Positions 17,193-25,657 of a stretch of DNA of 64,000 nt are shown here, one piece after another; position 1 is the first letter of the stretch, and each line of letters begins with the position of its first letter. The stretch is from Bin87 sp965243255 (GTDB lineage: Bacteria > Chloroflexota > Dehalococcoidia > Lucifugimonadales > UBA3495), in the NCBI GenBank assembly GCA_965243255.1, contig CBDEUH010000004.1, positions 744,001 to 808,000 of the forward strand. Direction: 5' to 3'. The notes beneath the pieces were generated by a model. It searched no databases. It was given only the letters and a program-made list of their open reading frames with translations, and was not told the origin of the DNA. Made by a program: the position numbers and the translations under genes.

Positions 17193-18383
17193 TCAGGCGG
17201 GCCGGAGCCACTGCCAGCGGCGGTAGGTAGCGACGCGCCAGAGCCATTCCGCCGGGCCGAAGCGGTATCGGCTGAGCCAGGCCTGGGACCACCAGAGTTG
17301 CAGCGCCCAGACGGAGAGGACGAAGAGCAGCAGCCAAGATCTGCTGAGGGCAAGGCCGTCCAGCAGGGAGGTGAGTATCAAGACGCCGAGGACGCTGTGC
17401 ATCAGATAGTTGGTGAGGGCCATTCTGCCCACGGCGCGGAGGCGCTGTTTCAGCCCATGGTCGGGCCGGCGATCCCAGAGAATCAGCAGGCTCATGTAAC
17501 CCAGGGAGAGGGGGATGGAGGCCAGATTGTTGGGGGTGTTGCCGATGAAGGCCACACCCCGGGAGAAGTCGCTGATCGCCACAAAGACGACGCCCAGGGC
17601 GGCGAGGGTCAGGCCAGCGCCGATGCCGGCCAGGGCGAAGCGGCGGTAAATGACAGTGGGCAGGCTGCCGTGCATGAAGCCGATGCGGTAGAGGCCGGCG
17701 CCGATTAGCATCATCCCAAGGGCGCGGAGGAAGTAGTTGAAGAGCAGGCCCAGGCCGATGGCCTCCTCGATGTCTGCGCCGGGCTGGGTCCAGATTCCAA
17801 TCAGCGGGGCGTTGGTGGCGTTGGCGATGGACTGCATCCAGAAGTCGTTGGCGATGGGCAGGAGGTAGATAAGGACGCCGGCGATGATGAGGGCGCGGGG
17901 CGACAGATTATGGGCCGCCAAAAGGATCGCGGAGCAAATGGCATAGACCATCAACACGTCGCCGTCCCAGAGTTGGTAGTGCAGCAGGCCGATGGCTAAC
18001 AGCAGGGTATTGCGCCAGAGGTTCAGCCGGATCGCGGGCCCGCCCCGGCTGGCGGCGCGCTGGATGAACAGGGTAACGGCGGCGCCGAAGAGCAGGGAGA
18101 ACAGGCCCATAAACTTCTGGTCAACGAAGATCTCGCCGCAGACGGCAATGGTCCAATCCAGCCAGGTTTCGGTGCCGCCGGCGCTGATGTTGAGGTAGGG
18201 AACGAGGCCGTACTTGAAGCTGACGACGTTCATCAGCAGGATACCGAGCACCGCGACACCGCGTATCAAGTCGAGAGCGGTAATCCGCCCGGTTTCTGAT
18301 ACGGGGCCGGATGGGGAGTTAGGAGCGGCCGGGGTTGAAGAGCCGGCGACGTCGCCGGCGTTACTATCGGAGGCGTCGGCCAT
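17193..18383 (-). CDS. DUF418 (YeiB-type) integral membrane protein
   Basis: A 396-aa membrane protein. After a soluble Ser/Ala/Pro-rich N-terminus, the signature RITALDLIRGVAVLGILLMN near residue 33 is typical of the DUF418/YeiB family, followed by about nine further hydrophobic segments. The C-terminal half carries the DUF418 region, including GRMALTNYLMHS near 317 and the closing GPAEWLWR. Relatives are predicted transporters or acyltransferase-like proteins without a settled role. It starts 6 nt after the end of the upstream RdgB-like gene. Confidence 0.88.
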   Translation of the reverse strand: MADASDSNAGDVAGSSTPAAPNSPSGPVSETGRITALDLIRGVAVLGILLMNVVSFKYGLVPYLNISAGGTETWLDWTIAVCGEIFVDQKFMGLFSLLFGAAVTLFIQRAASRGGPAIRLNLWRNTLLLAIGLLHYQLWDGDVLMVYAICSAILLAAHNLSPRALIIAGVLIYLLPIANDFWMQSIANATNAPLIGIWTQPGADIEEAIGLGLLFNYFLRALGMMLIGAGLYRIGFMHGSLPTVIYRRFALAGIGAGLTLAALGVVFVAISDFSRGVAFIGNTPNNLASIPLSLGYMSLLILWDRRPDHGLKQRLRAVGRMALTNYLMHSVLGVLILTSLLDGLALSRSWLLLFVLSVWALQLWWSQAWLSRYRFGPAEWLWRVATYRRWQWLRPA

Positions 18384-18388
18384 GGGGA

Positions 18389-19027
18389 CTATCCCGGCCA
18401 GGTCGCCATAAACTCACGGACCAGGTCGCGCAGGGTGTTCCAGTGGTCGCCCAGGTTGGCGCGCTGGGACTCGGTGAGGCGGTCGTAAGTGAGGCCGTAT
18501 TGCTCAAAGTACCAGAGGGGGAAGACCCAGAAACCGTCACCATCGGTGGCGTGGCCGGCGTCGGCGATGGTTTGGACGATGCGGCCGGTAGCGCCCTGAA
18601 CTTCCCAGGAGGCGAGGGTCTGGCCCTGGCGAGCGATGGCGAGGCCCTCGACGAAAGCGGCGCTGCGTTCATCGCCGGAGCAGGGCTGCAGCAGTTCGAG
18701 CAGGCGACGCTGTCTTTCGGCATCGTCGGCAGCGGGGCCGGCGAAGCGGCGGGTGTAGCGGCTCTCCCAGTTTGCGCCCAGCGCCGGAACCAGCAAGCCG
18801 CCGTCGCTGGCGATGGCGGTGACTCCGGCAACCCGGGACCACTCTTCGGCCTTGGCGCGGGCGATGGCCTGGTGGGTGTCGGCGGACTCGTCGGGTTCGG
18901 CGAACACGCCCAGATCGGCGGGAGTAACCGGATTCAGCGGGAGCCCTTCCAACAGCCAGCGCAACATCCGCTGTTTGTCGGTGTTGCCGGTGGCGAGGAG
19001 GATAACGGGGGGATGAGCCGACGCCAT
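18389..19027 (-). CDS. RdgB/HAM1-like non-canonical purine NTP pyrophosphatase
   Basis: A 212-aa protein with the Ham1 start VILLATGNTDKQRMLRWLL (usually TGNxxK), the SDGGLLVPAL segment corresponding to the catalytic SDDSGL region, and TDGDGFWVFPLWY near the usual YDPxF position. It would hydrolyse dITP/XTP to keep them out of DNA. The motifs are visibly drifted (SDGG for DDSG; a tryptophan-rich C-terminal half), so a different nucleotide or a degenerate member is possible. Its ATG overlaps the stop of the preceding gene by one base. Confidence 0.75.
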   Translation of the reverse strand: MASAHPPVILLATGNTDKQRMLRWLLEGLPLNPVTPADLGVFAEPDESADTHQAIARAKAEEWSRVAGVTAIASDGGLLVPALGANWESRYTRRFAGPAADDAERQRRLLELLQPCSGDERSAAFVEGLAIARQGQTLASWEVQGATGRIVQTIADAGHATDGDGFWVFPLWYFEQYGLTYDRLTESQRANLGDHWNTLRDLVREFMATWPG

Positions 19028-19440
19028 TAGTCGGAGTTGAGGTCGGCAGAGCGCAGAGCGACGTTAACGGGAAGCCGGGCCATTTCGTTGCCGTCGATCA
19101 GGAGGTGGAAGGCGTGGGGGCCGGCCTGCCGGAAGGTAACGTTGTTGACCTCGGCGATGATGCGCGCGTTGGCATCAACGACGCCTTCGCGAACGGAGAA
19201 GGATATGCCTTCGGCGATGGGGTCGATGACGTCCTGAGCGTCCGGGTTGAGCAGGCGAATTTGCATCCGCTTATCGCCGGATTCGGCGGTGGAGTATTCC
19301 ACGACGCAGACGATGATGAAGCGGGGGTGGGTCAGGGGAAAGGAATCGCCCTGGACGGTGTCGATGTCGATGCCTAGGGCATGGAGTTTGCCCCGGTCGT
19401 CAAAGGCGGAATCGCAGAGAAAGGCCAGTTTGGTGTTCAT
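19027..19440 (-). CDS. Small DUF6941-like protein
   Basis: A 137-aa soluble protein beginning NTKLAFLCDSAFDDRGKLHALGID, the pattern of the DUF6941 family (short beta-rich proteins whose early segment reads AFLCDxA..GKLxxLG). The rest is predicted mostly strand, with an ISFSVREGVVDANARI segment. Function is unknown. It sits between an MFS gene and the RdgB-like gene in a tightly packed minus-strand run. Confidence 0.75.
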   Translation of the reverse strand: MNTKLAFLCDSAFDDRGKLHALGIDIDTVQGDSFPLTHPRFIIVCVVEYSTAESGDKRMQIRLLNPDAQDVIDPIAEGISFSVREGVVDANARIIAEVNNVTFRQAGPHAFHLLIDGNEMARLPVNVALRSADLNSD

Positions 19441-19455
19441 TATCGCGCTCCCAAG

Positions 19456-20853
19456 CTAGTCGCCATCACCATCGCCGCCCACGTTGCCGAAAGCAACGCC
19501 GGTGGCCGCTGCCGCCGGAGGCGCGGTTGCGGGAACCAGGCCCGGCGTACGCGCTTCGGGTGGCAGTTGGTTCTCCCAATCGGGAATCAACTCCCGCTTG
19601 GTGGTCTCCAGGGTCAGGATTATCAGGACGCCCAGACCGCTGAAGGCCATGGACAGGACGAAGGCCGGCTCGTAGCCGATGAGCTGGATGATGAAGCCGG
19701 CGGCAACGGTAGAGATGCAGTGTCCCATCATCGCGCCGGAAATCTGGAGGCCGTACACGGAGGCCACCGGGCCGGTGCCGAAGTATTGGCGGTTGACCAC
19801 CGGGTAAGCGGACATCTCGCCGCCGAAGCCCAGGCCGAAGACGGCGCCGAAGAGGTAGAAGGCCCATACGTCCTGTGCGAAGAACAAGATGACGACAGAC
19901 AATGCTTGAATGGCGAGAGCGGTAGCCATGATGGGCTTGCCGCCGATTCGCTCGGTGATGATGGGAACGGCGAAGCGGCCGGCGATGCTGAAGATCTGCA
20001 CCAGGGTGAGGATCACAGCGCCGGAGGTGAAGCCAATGCCCTGATGCACCGCAAAGTCCACGACGAAAATCAGGATGATGCCGTGTCCGGCGCAGCCCAG
20101 GCCGTGGATGACAGGCAGGTTCCAGAAAGCGCGCGTGTGGCGCATCTGCTTCTGGAATATCTTTAGGCGGACTTTGGCGGCGTCGGAGCTGAACGTGGCG
20201 GCCGGCTGTTCGCTGGCCGTTGCACCGTAGGAGCGGAGTCCTTTCTCGGCCGGCTGGTTGCGGTAGAAGGGAACCAGGCCCAGGATGAGGCCGCCGCCGA
20301 CTGAGCCAATGATGACGAAGGTGGTAGTCCAGCCGAAGGATTCCAGCAGTATTGAGTACACCGGGGCCAGCAGGGCAGCGCCCAGGCCGCCGGCGGCCCA
20401 CATCAGGCCGATGGCCAGACCCAGGCGCCGGCGGAACCAGGGGTTGATGGCGGCCATCAGGGGGACGATGGTGATGGAGGAGGTGAGGGCCAGCATCACG
20501 CTGTACACCAGGAAGAACTGCCATTCCTGGGTGATGAAGCCGATGAGAATCATGCTGCCGCCGAAGAGGAAGCCGGCGGCGGTAAGCAGTTTGCGCGCGC
20601 CGAGAGTGTCGCCGAAACGGCCGCTGAAGGGCGAAGTGAGGGAACCGACGAGGTAGTAGCCGGCCAGCGCCGCGCCGATGACGCCGGCGGACCATCCGAA
20701 GCGTCCGTCCTCAGCCCGCAGTTCGGGCACCATGATGCCGGCGGACATGGAGATGGATTGACCGAAGATCTGGATGGTGGCCAGGATGCCGAGGATTACC
20801 CAGGCGTAATGAAAACGGGGGGGAAGCCGGAGAGCGGTTGAGTTTACTGACAT
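19456..20853 (-). CDS. MFS transporter, oxalate/formate-antiporter-like
   Basis: A 465-aa, roughly twelve-helix transporter. HYAWVILGILATIQIFGQSIS at the N-terminus, the loop GRFGDTLGARKLL (the MFS GxxxDRxGRR-like motif) and the second-half GFGGEMSAYPVVNRQYFG resemble monocarboxylate/oxalate-type MFS proteins. A central cytoplasmic loop precedes helix 7, and an Ala/Pro-rich tail closes the protein. It is likely to export or import an organic acid. It follows the acyl-CoA-dehydrogenase-like gene and a small membrane gene on the same strand. Confidence 0.85.
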   Translation of the reverse strand: MSVNSTALRLPPRFHYAWVILGILATIQIFGQSISMSAGIMVPELRAEDGRFGWSAGVIGAALAGYYLVGSLTSPFSGRFGDTLGARKLLTAAGFLFGGSMILIGFITQEWQFFLVYSVMLALTSSITIVPLMAAINPWFRRRLGLAIGLMWAAGGLGAALLAPVYSILLESFGWTTTFVIIGSVGGGLILGLVPFYRNQPAEKGLRSYGATASEQPAATFSSDAAKVRLKIFQKQMRHTRAFWNLPVIHGLGCAGHGIILIFVVDFAVHQGIGFTSGAVILTLVQIFSIAGRFAVPIITERIGGKPIMATALAIQALSVVILFFAQDVWAFYLFGAVFGLGFGGEMSAYPVVNRQYFGTGPVASVYGLQISGAMMGHCISTVAAGFIIQLIGYEPAFVLSMAFSGLGVLIILTLETTKRELIPDWENQLPPEARTPGLVPATAPPAAAATGVAFGNVGGDGDGD

Positions 20854-20880
20854 ATCAGGGGCGGCCGTGCCGTGGCCGGA

Positions 20881-21192
20881 CTAGTGCAGGGGACACGCGC
20901 CCAAGAGGGCTTTGCCCCACCAGGTATCGGCGGGAGCGCTGCCGTTGGCGGCGGAGGCGAGCCGGGGCACGTTGTCGGATGGCGCGGCGGAGGCGGTGGC
21001 AGTAGTGGGAGCGTATTGGGTGGAGACGCCGCCGGCGAACCCGGCGGTGGCGCCGGAGAGCACGCTGGCCACGTCGGGGTCGCTGCTGGCCGAGACGGCC
21101 CAGGCACCGAAGAAGATCAACAGCATGATAGTGGCCAACATTCCACCGATGGAGGTGGCCATAGCCGCATTTCGCCGCGCGTAAGCAAGCAT
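20881..21192 (-). CDS. Small single-helix membrane protein of unknown function
   Basis: A 103-aa frame with one strong hydrophobic helix (MLATIMLLIFFGAWAV, residues 18-33) followed by an Ala/Ser/Thr-rich extracytoplasmic region ending WWGKALLGACPLH. The start could be the ATG at 21192 or an inner ATG at 21162; neither has a good ribosome site. It lies 27 nt before the MFS gene. No family is recognised, and a spurious frame cannot be excluded, although the helix and position argue for a real gene. Confidence 0.5.
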   Translation of the reverse strand: MLAYARRNAAMATSIGGMLATIMLLIFFGAWAVSASSDPDVASVLSGATAGFAGGVSTQYAPTTATASAAPSDNVPRLASAANGSAPADTWWGKALLGACPLH

Positions 21193-21266
21193 AGCGGGGT
21201 TATTGTACTACCGAGCGGCGAAACCTGCCACGCTATCGAAATGAGGCTTCGACAGTTTCAGGATGC

Positions 21267-22421
21267 TCAGTCAGTGAGGCTTTGCTGGAAGACCTGGTCC
21301 CAGGCGAGGGCCCAGGGTGGGCGCAGGTAGCCCAGGGCGCGCACGTCGTCGTACCAGACGGACAGGGGGGAGTATCGGGTGTAGGCGCTGCCGCCGGTGA
21401 GCTTGCAGAGGCGGCCCAGGCAGTCCTCGGAGAGGCGGGCGACGCTTTCCTTGGCCAGCAGCAGCTCGCGGCGTCCGGTGTTGGTTTCCAGGCAGCGGAT
21501 AGCGCCCTCCCAGGCCTGTCCGATGAGCCAAGCCTCCTGTTCGGCGTGGGCCCATTCCACCTGCTGGAAGGCGCGGAGGCCGGCGTCAGAGGCGAGGCCG
21601 TTCTTGATGCGGGGGCGCACGTAGTCCATGGCGGCGTCAACTACGCCGACGACAACGGAGAGGAACGCGGCCGCGCCCAGTCCGCCGTTGGCGCCCATCA
21701 GCTCGGCCTGGTGGTTGGGCCAGGCGACGCGGGTGGCCGGGAAGTTGGCAAACTCAAAGGCGTGGCTGTTGGTGGACTTCATGCCGTGGCCGCGCCATTC
21801 GGCGGTGAGCTTCAAGCCGGTGGAGCCGTCCCAGGGATGATTGCGAACCTCCATGAAGAAGAGGTCGGGAGCGGTTTCACCGGCAGCCAGGGCGCGGGTG
21901 GTCATAAAGGAGGTGAGGCCGGAACCACTGCCGAAGTGCTTTTGACCGGAAATGCGGTAGCCGAACTCGGTGACGCCGTCGGGCTCGCAGACGCTGGCGG
22001 TGCGGGCGGTGTCGCCGCCGGAGCCGGGTTCGCTGACGATGGTGCCCCACCAGCAGCCGCTGTGGACGCTGTCGAAAACCTGGTTGCGCTGTTTGACCCA
22101 GCCGGCGCTGAAGGGTTCGGGTACGGCGGGCATACGCCAGGACGACAGCACCAAGTGGTGCATGGCGCTGGCGAGGGTTATGGACGGGTCGCCGGTGGCC
22201 AGGACGCGGAGCATGGAGCAGATGGGACGGGCCGACTGTTCCAGAGTCTCCCAGGTACCACCCAAGTCGGTGGGGACGGCCATGAGGGGCACGCCGATCT
22301 GGGCCAGGCGGGCGTAGTCGGCCGGGTCGGCCTTGGTGCGCTGCTGGCGGTCGGCGCGCTGCTCGGCCCACTCGGCGGCGACGGCGGGGGCCTGCTCCAG
22401 GATGGACGCGATGGTGGTCAT
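21267..22421 (-). CDS. Acyl-CoA-dehydrogenase-fold flavoenzyme, possibly a class-D monooxygenase
   Basis: A 384-aa protein with the ACAD fold: an N-terminal helical part (PLMAVPTDLGGTWETLEQ), the middle beta domain with IVSEPGSGGDTART near residue 125 and YRISGQKHFGSGSGLTSF near 155, and a C-terminal helical bundle. Relatives split into true dehydrogenases and oxygen-using monooxygenases of the DszC type. The catalytic glutamate of dehydrogenases is not obvious. It starts 6 nt after the stop of a sulfite-oxidase-like gene, so an organosulfur oxidation role is an attractive inference, not shown. Confidence 0.8.
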   Translation of the reverse strand: MTTIASILEQAPAVAAEWAEQRADRQQRTKADPADYARLAQIGVPLMAVPTDLGGTWETLEQSARPICSMLRVLATGDPSITLASAMHHLVLSSWRMPAVPEPFSAGWVKQRNQVFDSVHSGCWWGTIVSEPGSGGDTARTASVCEPDGVTEFGYRISGQKHFGSGSGLTSFMTTRALAAGETAPDLFFMEVRNHPWDGSTGLKLTAEWRGHGMKSTNSHAFEFANFPATRVAWPNHQAELMGANGGLGAAAFLSVVVGVVDAAMDYVRPRIKNGLASDAGLRAFQQVEWAHAEQEAWLIGQAWEGAIRCLETNTGRRELLLAKESVARLSEDCLGRLCKLTGGSAYTRYSPLSVWYDDVRALGYLRPPWALAWDQVFQQSLTD

Positions 22422-22427
22422 ATATTC

Positions 22428-23633
22428 CTACTCAACCGTGATGTCGTACCCGACGATGGCGCTGAAGTTTTTGCGCATATTGTTGTAGCGGGGCTCGTGG
22501 GACTGAACTTGACCCACGCTGTCGGTGGCCCGGGACATCACCGAGTAGTCGCCGGGCTTGGCATCCCAGACCCAGGACCAGCGACGCCACATCCAGCGTT
22601 CGGCCGGCTCTTCCAAGCGGGCGGGCTGCCAGGTCTTGCCGCCGTCCACGCTGACATCCACCTGGGTGATTGCGCCGCCACCGCTCCAGGCGTAGCCGCG
22701 GACGACGTGCTGGCCGGCGGGCAGGGTTCGGGTGTCGTCGTTGGGCTGGGAAACCAGGGACTTGACGCCGATGGTGGTGATGAGTTCCTTGTTGGGGTCG
22801 TCGGGAGAGTCGCCGTAGTAGTAGAAGTTGTAGTGATACCAGCAGTCGGGTTCGTGGTCGAGGACTTCCAGGCGGCGGAGCCATTTGACGGACCAGTTAC
22901 CGGACCAGCCGGGCACGAGGAGGCGGATGGGCGCGCCGTGGAGGTGCTCCAGAACCTGGCCGTTCTGGGCGTAGGCGAGGATGGTATCGGGATGCAGCGC
23001 TTTCTGGAGGGGCAGGCCCTTGTCGTAGAAGAAGGCTTCGGTGCCCTCGGCGGCGGTGGCGGGAACGCCCTCGTCCCAGCCCTCGGCACGGATGTGGGTG
23101 GCGCGTCCGGTGAGGCCGGCCTCGTTGAGGATGGCGGCCAGGGGAACGCCGGTCCACTCGCTGCCGGACAGAATCATGCGCTCCTGAGTGCGAGATGGGC
23201 GAGGGCCCTCGCCCTTGAAGTATTCGAAGTAGGTGGCGTCGCTGCCGGAGCACTCCATGACGGTGCGGACGGAGCGAGACGGGAAGCGACGGACGTCATC
23301 ATAGGAGAGGCGCAGGGGCTTCTTGACCTCGCCGTCCACGGAGAGGGACCAGTCGGTGGCGGAGACGGTTTCGGGAACGCCGAAATGCTGAACCACGTAG
23401 TGCAGTTCGGTGGGCGTAATCAGCCCTTCCAGTTCCATGACCGGGGTGCGGACGCGCTCGGTTTTGCCGTCGGGTCGCTGGAGGGTAACGGGCTCGACTT
23501 TGCGATGGGGCCACCCGTACCAGTCATCCGTGTTAGCGTCGGAGTCCGAGGCTTCGGCGCCGTTCATTTGGAGAAAGTCGGGGCGGGCGGCGTCGCCATC
23601 CTGGGTTTGGGACTGGTTTTGCGGGGTAGTCAT
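22428..23633 (-). CDS. Sulfite-oxidase-family molybdopterin oxidoreductase
   Basis: A 401-aa protein with the oxidoreductase molybdopterin-binding domain (about residues 80-260) and a C-terminal Mo-cofactor dimerisation domain (SLVSQPNDDT..., RGYAWSGGGAITQVDVSVDGG). The molybdenum-ligating cysteine is in SVRTVMECSGSDATYF near 136. The start at 23633 has AGGAGG 10 nt upstream; the frame stays open further but overlaps the opposite-strand gene at 23772. No twin-arginine or other signal peptide is seen, so it looks cytoplasmic. It probably oxidises sulfite or a related substrate and heads a unit with the ACAD-like flavoenzyme. Confidence 0.9.
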   Translation of the reverse strand: MTTPQNQSQTQDGDAARPDFLQMNGAEASDSDANTDDWYGWPHRKVEPVTLQRPDGKTERVRTPVMELEGLITPTELHYVVQHFGVPETVSATDWSLSVDGEVKKPLRLSYDDVRRFPSRSVRTVMECSGSDATYFEYFKGEGPRPSRTQERMILSGSEWTGVPLAAILNEAGLTGRATHIRAEGWDEGVPATAAEGTEAFFYDKGLPLQKALHPDTILAYAQNGQVLEHLHGAPIRLLVPGWSGNWSVKWLRRLEVLDHEPDCWYHYNFYYYGDSPDDPNKELITTIGVKSLVSQPNDDTRTLPAGQHVVRGYAWSGGGAITQVDVSVDGGKTWQPARLEEPAERWMWRRWSWVWDAKPGDYSVMSRATDSVGQVQSHEPRYNNMRKNFSAIVGYDITVE

Positions 23634-23771
23634 CGGGCAAGCGCCTCCTGGGATGATGCTGGCCGGCCTGAGCCCGGCGAGGTAAAGACTGCGCGTGCCA
23701 GTTTCCCACGCCGGCGGACGGAGGGCAAGGGTTATAGGGGAGGTTTGGTACAATGCCGCCGAGAGGCGCTG

Positions 23772-24020
23772 ATGACTTCGCTGCACATCATTGTTGAGAT
23801 TACCGAGCAGGTGCCCACGGGGCGCACCGAGTGGCGGGTGGATTGCGCCGAATGCGGGTGGTACGACATCTTCGACGACCGCCGCCGGGCCGAGGATGCC
23901 ACGACCCGGCACATGAGCGCCTCCCACCGCGACCAGCCCGCCTACAACCGCATCACGCAGACGCTGCGGATTGAGCCGAACCCGGAGGAGGGGGAGTTGG
24001 TGGATTTAGCCGGGGAGTGA
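23772..24020 (+). CDS. Small CxxC protein of unknown function
   Basis: An 82-aa soluble protein beginning MTSLHIIVEITEQ with one Cys pair (DCAECGWYD, residues 24-32) and a following helix (RRAEDATTRHMSASH) containing two His; together these could bind one metal ion in a zinc-ribbon-like way. The ATG at 23772 follows GAGGCGCTG. The frame stays open far upstream, but that part is the shadow of the two minus-strand genes. It is convergent with the rhodanese gene. Confidence 0.65.
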   Translation: MTSLHIIVEITEQVPTGRTEWRVDCAECGWYDIFDDRRRAEDATTRHMSASHRDQPAYNRITQTLRIEPNPEEGELVDLAGE

Positions 24021-24027
24021 AATCGGC

Positions 24028-25644
24028 TCAGTCGGCGGCGTATTTAGCGCCCAGTTCGGTTTCCCAGCGGAGGTAGTGCTGCATATCGGCGTAGGTGCGG
24101 TCGGGGCCGCTGAAGACGATGTCGGCCGGGGTGCGCATCACGCCGGATAGTCCTTCCTCAACGGGCAGGCCGGCGGCGCGCCAGGAGTTCATTCCTCCAT
24201 CCAGCGTGGCGACGTTGGTGTAGCCCATTTCCTGCAGGGTGGCCGCGGCCAGCAAGGATTGGCGGCCGTCGCCGCAGGTTACGATGACCCGAGCGTCGGC
24301 GGACGGCAGGTGGTCTCCAGCTTCCCATTCCAGCCAGCCCCGGGGCGTCCAGCGGGCGCCGGGGACGTGGCCGCGGGCAAAGTCGCGGCTGGTGTCAACG
24401 AAGAGGACGGTTGCGGATGAATCGCCGTGGGCATCCTGAGGGGATACAGCGGGAACGGACTGGCGGGCATCGCTCAGCAGCTGCGGCTCGCCGGCGCCGC
24501 TGATGGAGCCGTCGAAGAGGGCGGCCACGCTGGAGCCGGATTCGAGAGGACGGCCGGCAGCGGCCCAGGCGGGAACGCCACCGTCCAGGGCGTACACCTC
24601 CTGGTAGCCCAACTGGCGATACCAGGATGCGGTGAGGGTGGCGCGGGCTTTACCGTCGCAACAGAAGACGATGGGCGCGTTCTTGACGACGGCGACGTCA
24701 TCGCTGCGCTGGACGCACTGGCCGCCGGGGAACCAGCGGAAGCCGGCAATCCGGCCGGCGTCATACTCCTCGGCGGTGCGAACGTCGATGAAATAGACGC
24801 TCTCACTGCGGCTGCGGTCAATGAGAGCATCCAGGCCGTTTACGTCGAGGAAGCGCACGCCGTCTTCGGCAGCGCAGCGGTCGGCGTAGGCTTCGGCGGC
24901 GGCGCGGCCGGCGTCGGAAACGCCGGGCAGCTGGTCGCGGTCAGCGCCGGATTCCAGTTCGTAGCCGGCCAGAACCCAGCCGGACGTGCCGTTTTTGAGG
25001 CCGACGACCTCGCGGTCCAGACCCATGCGCTGCAGGACGCGGGTGCCGATGATGCTGCGGGTGCGGCCGGCGCAGTTGACTACGACGGTGGTGTCCGGGT
25101 CGAGGTCGGCGGTAACGTCGGTGATGCGCAGGGCCAGTTCGCCGCCGGGCAGGCTGCGTCCGCCGGGGATGCAGAAACGGCGGTACTCCTCGGGAGTACG
25201 AGTATCCAGGATGACCATCTTGTCGCCCCGCTCCATGCGAGCGTGGAGTTCCATGGCATCGATTTCGGGCACGTGGTGGACCACTTCCATCTTTTCGCCG
25301 AAGTCCTTGCTGGGGACGTTGACGCCCCATTCGGTGGGATGGTCCAGGCTCATCCAGCGATTGACGCCGCCATCCAGCCAAGCCACGTTGGAAAATCCCA
25401 TCTGCTGCACGGTGTGCACGGCGCGGGCTACGCGGCGGCCATCATCGTCGCACAGCACGACCAGGGTGGACGGATGGGGAACGGCAGCAGGCAGGTCGAA
25501 CTCCAGCGTACGGCGGGGGATCAGGCTGCTGCCGGGGATATGGCTGGCGTTGTATTCGCCGGGTTCGCGAACGTCGATGAGGGCGAAGGGCGTGTTGCCG
25601 TCGAAGAGTTCAAGGAGGTGAGCTGGGGTGATTGGCTGGGCCAT
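24028..25644 (-). CDS. Tetra-domain rhodanese (sulfurtransferase)
   Basis: A 538-aa cytoplasmic protein made of four rhodanese domains: about residues 5-110, 125-240, 265-370 and 400-515. Each domain keeps a cysteine in its active-site loop (VVLCDDDGRR, VVNCAGRTRS, VFCCDGKAR, VTCGDGRQS), so all four could carry persulfide sulfur. Most rhodaneses have one or two domains; four intact catalytic loops is unusual. It begins 13 nt after the thiol-dioxygenase-like gene, an arrangement seen where persulfide or thiol sulfur is oxidised and passed on. Confidence 0.93.
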   Translation of the reverse strand: MAQPITPAHLLELFDGNTPFALIDVREPGEYNASHIPGSSLIPRRTLEFDLPAAVPHPSTLVVLCDDDGRRVARAVHTVQQMGFSNVAWLDGGVNRWMSLDHPTEWGVNVPSKDFGEKMEVVHHVPEIDAMELHARMERGDKMVILDTRTPEEYRRFCIPGGRSLPGGELALRITDVTADLDPDTTVVVNCAGRTRSIIGTRVLQRMGLDREVVGLKNGTSGWVLAGYELESGADRDQLPGVSDAGRAAAEAYADRCAAEDGVRFLDVNGLDALIDRSRSESVYFIDVRTAEEYDAGRIAGFRWFPGGQCVQRSDDVAVVKNAPIVFCCDGKARATLTASWYRQLGYQEVYALDGGVPAWAAAGRPLESGSSVAALFDGSISGAGEPQLLSDARQSVPAVSPQDAHGDSSATVLFVDTSRDFARGHVPGARWTPRGWLEWEAGDHLPSADARVIVTCGDGRQSLLAAATLQEMGYTNVATLDGGMNSWRAAGLPVEEGLSGVMRTPADIVFSGPDRTYADMQHYLRWETELGAKYAAD

Positions 25645-25657
25645 GATGGAACCTCGG

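Noticed and set aside
21215..21270. Degenerate CTTCGACAG...CAGGATG sequence similar to the one near 240
   Set aside because: It looks like remains of a common intergenic repeat, but the arms no longer pair well, so no feature is claimed.
21282..23771. A long plus-strand frame of about 830 codons before the small CxxC gene
   Set aside because: It is antisense to the ACAD-like and sulfite-oxidase-like genes, Gly/Ala/Val/Asp-rich without domain features. Only the last 82 codons from 23772 look like protein.
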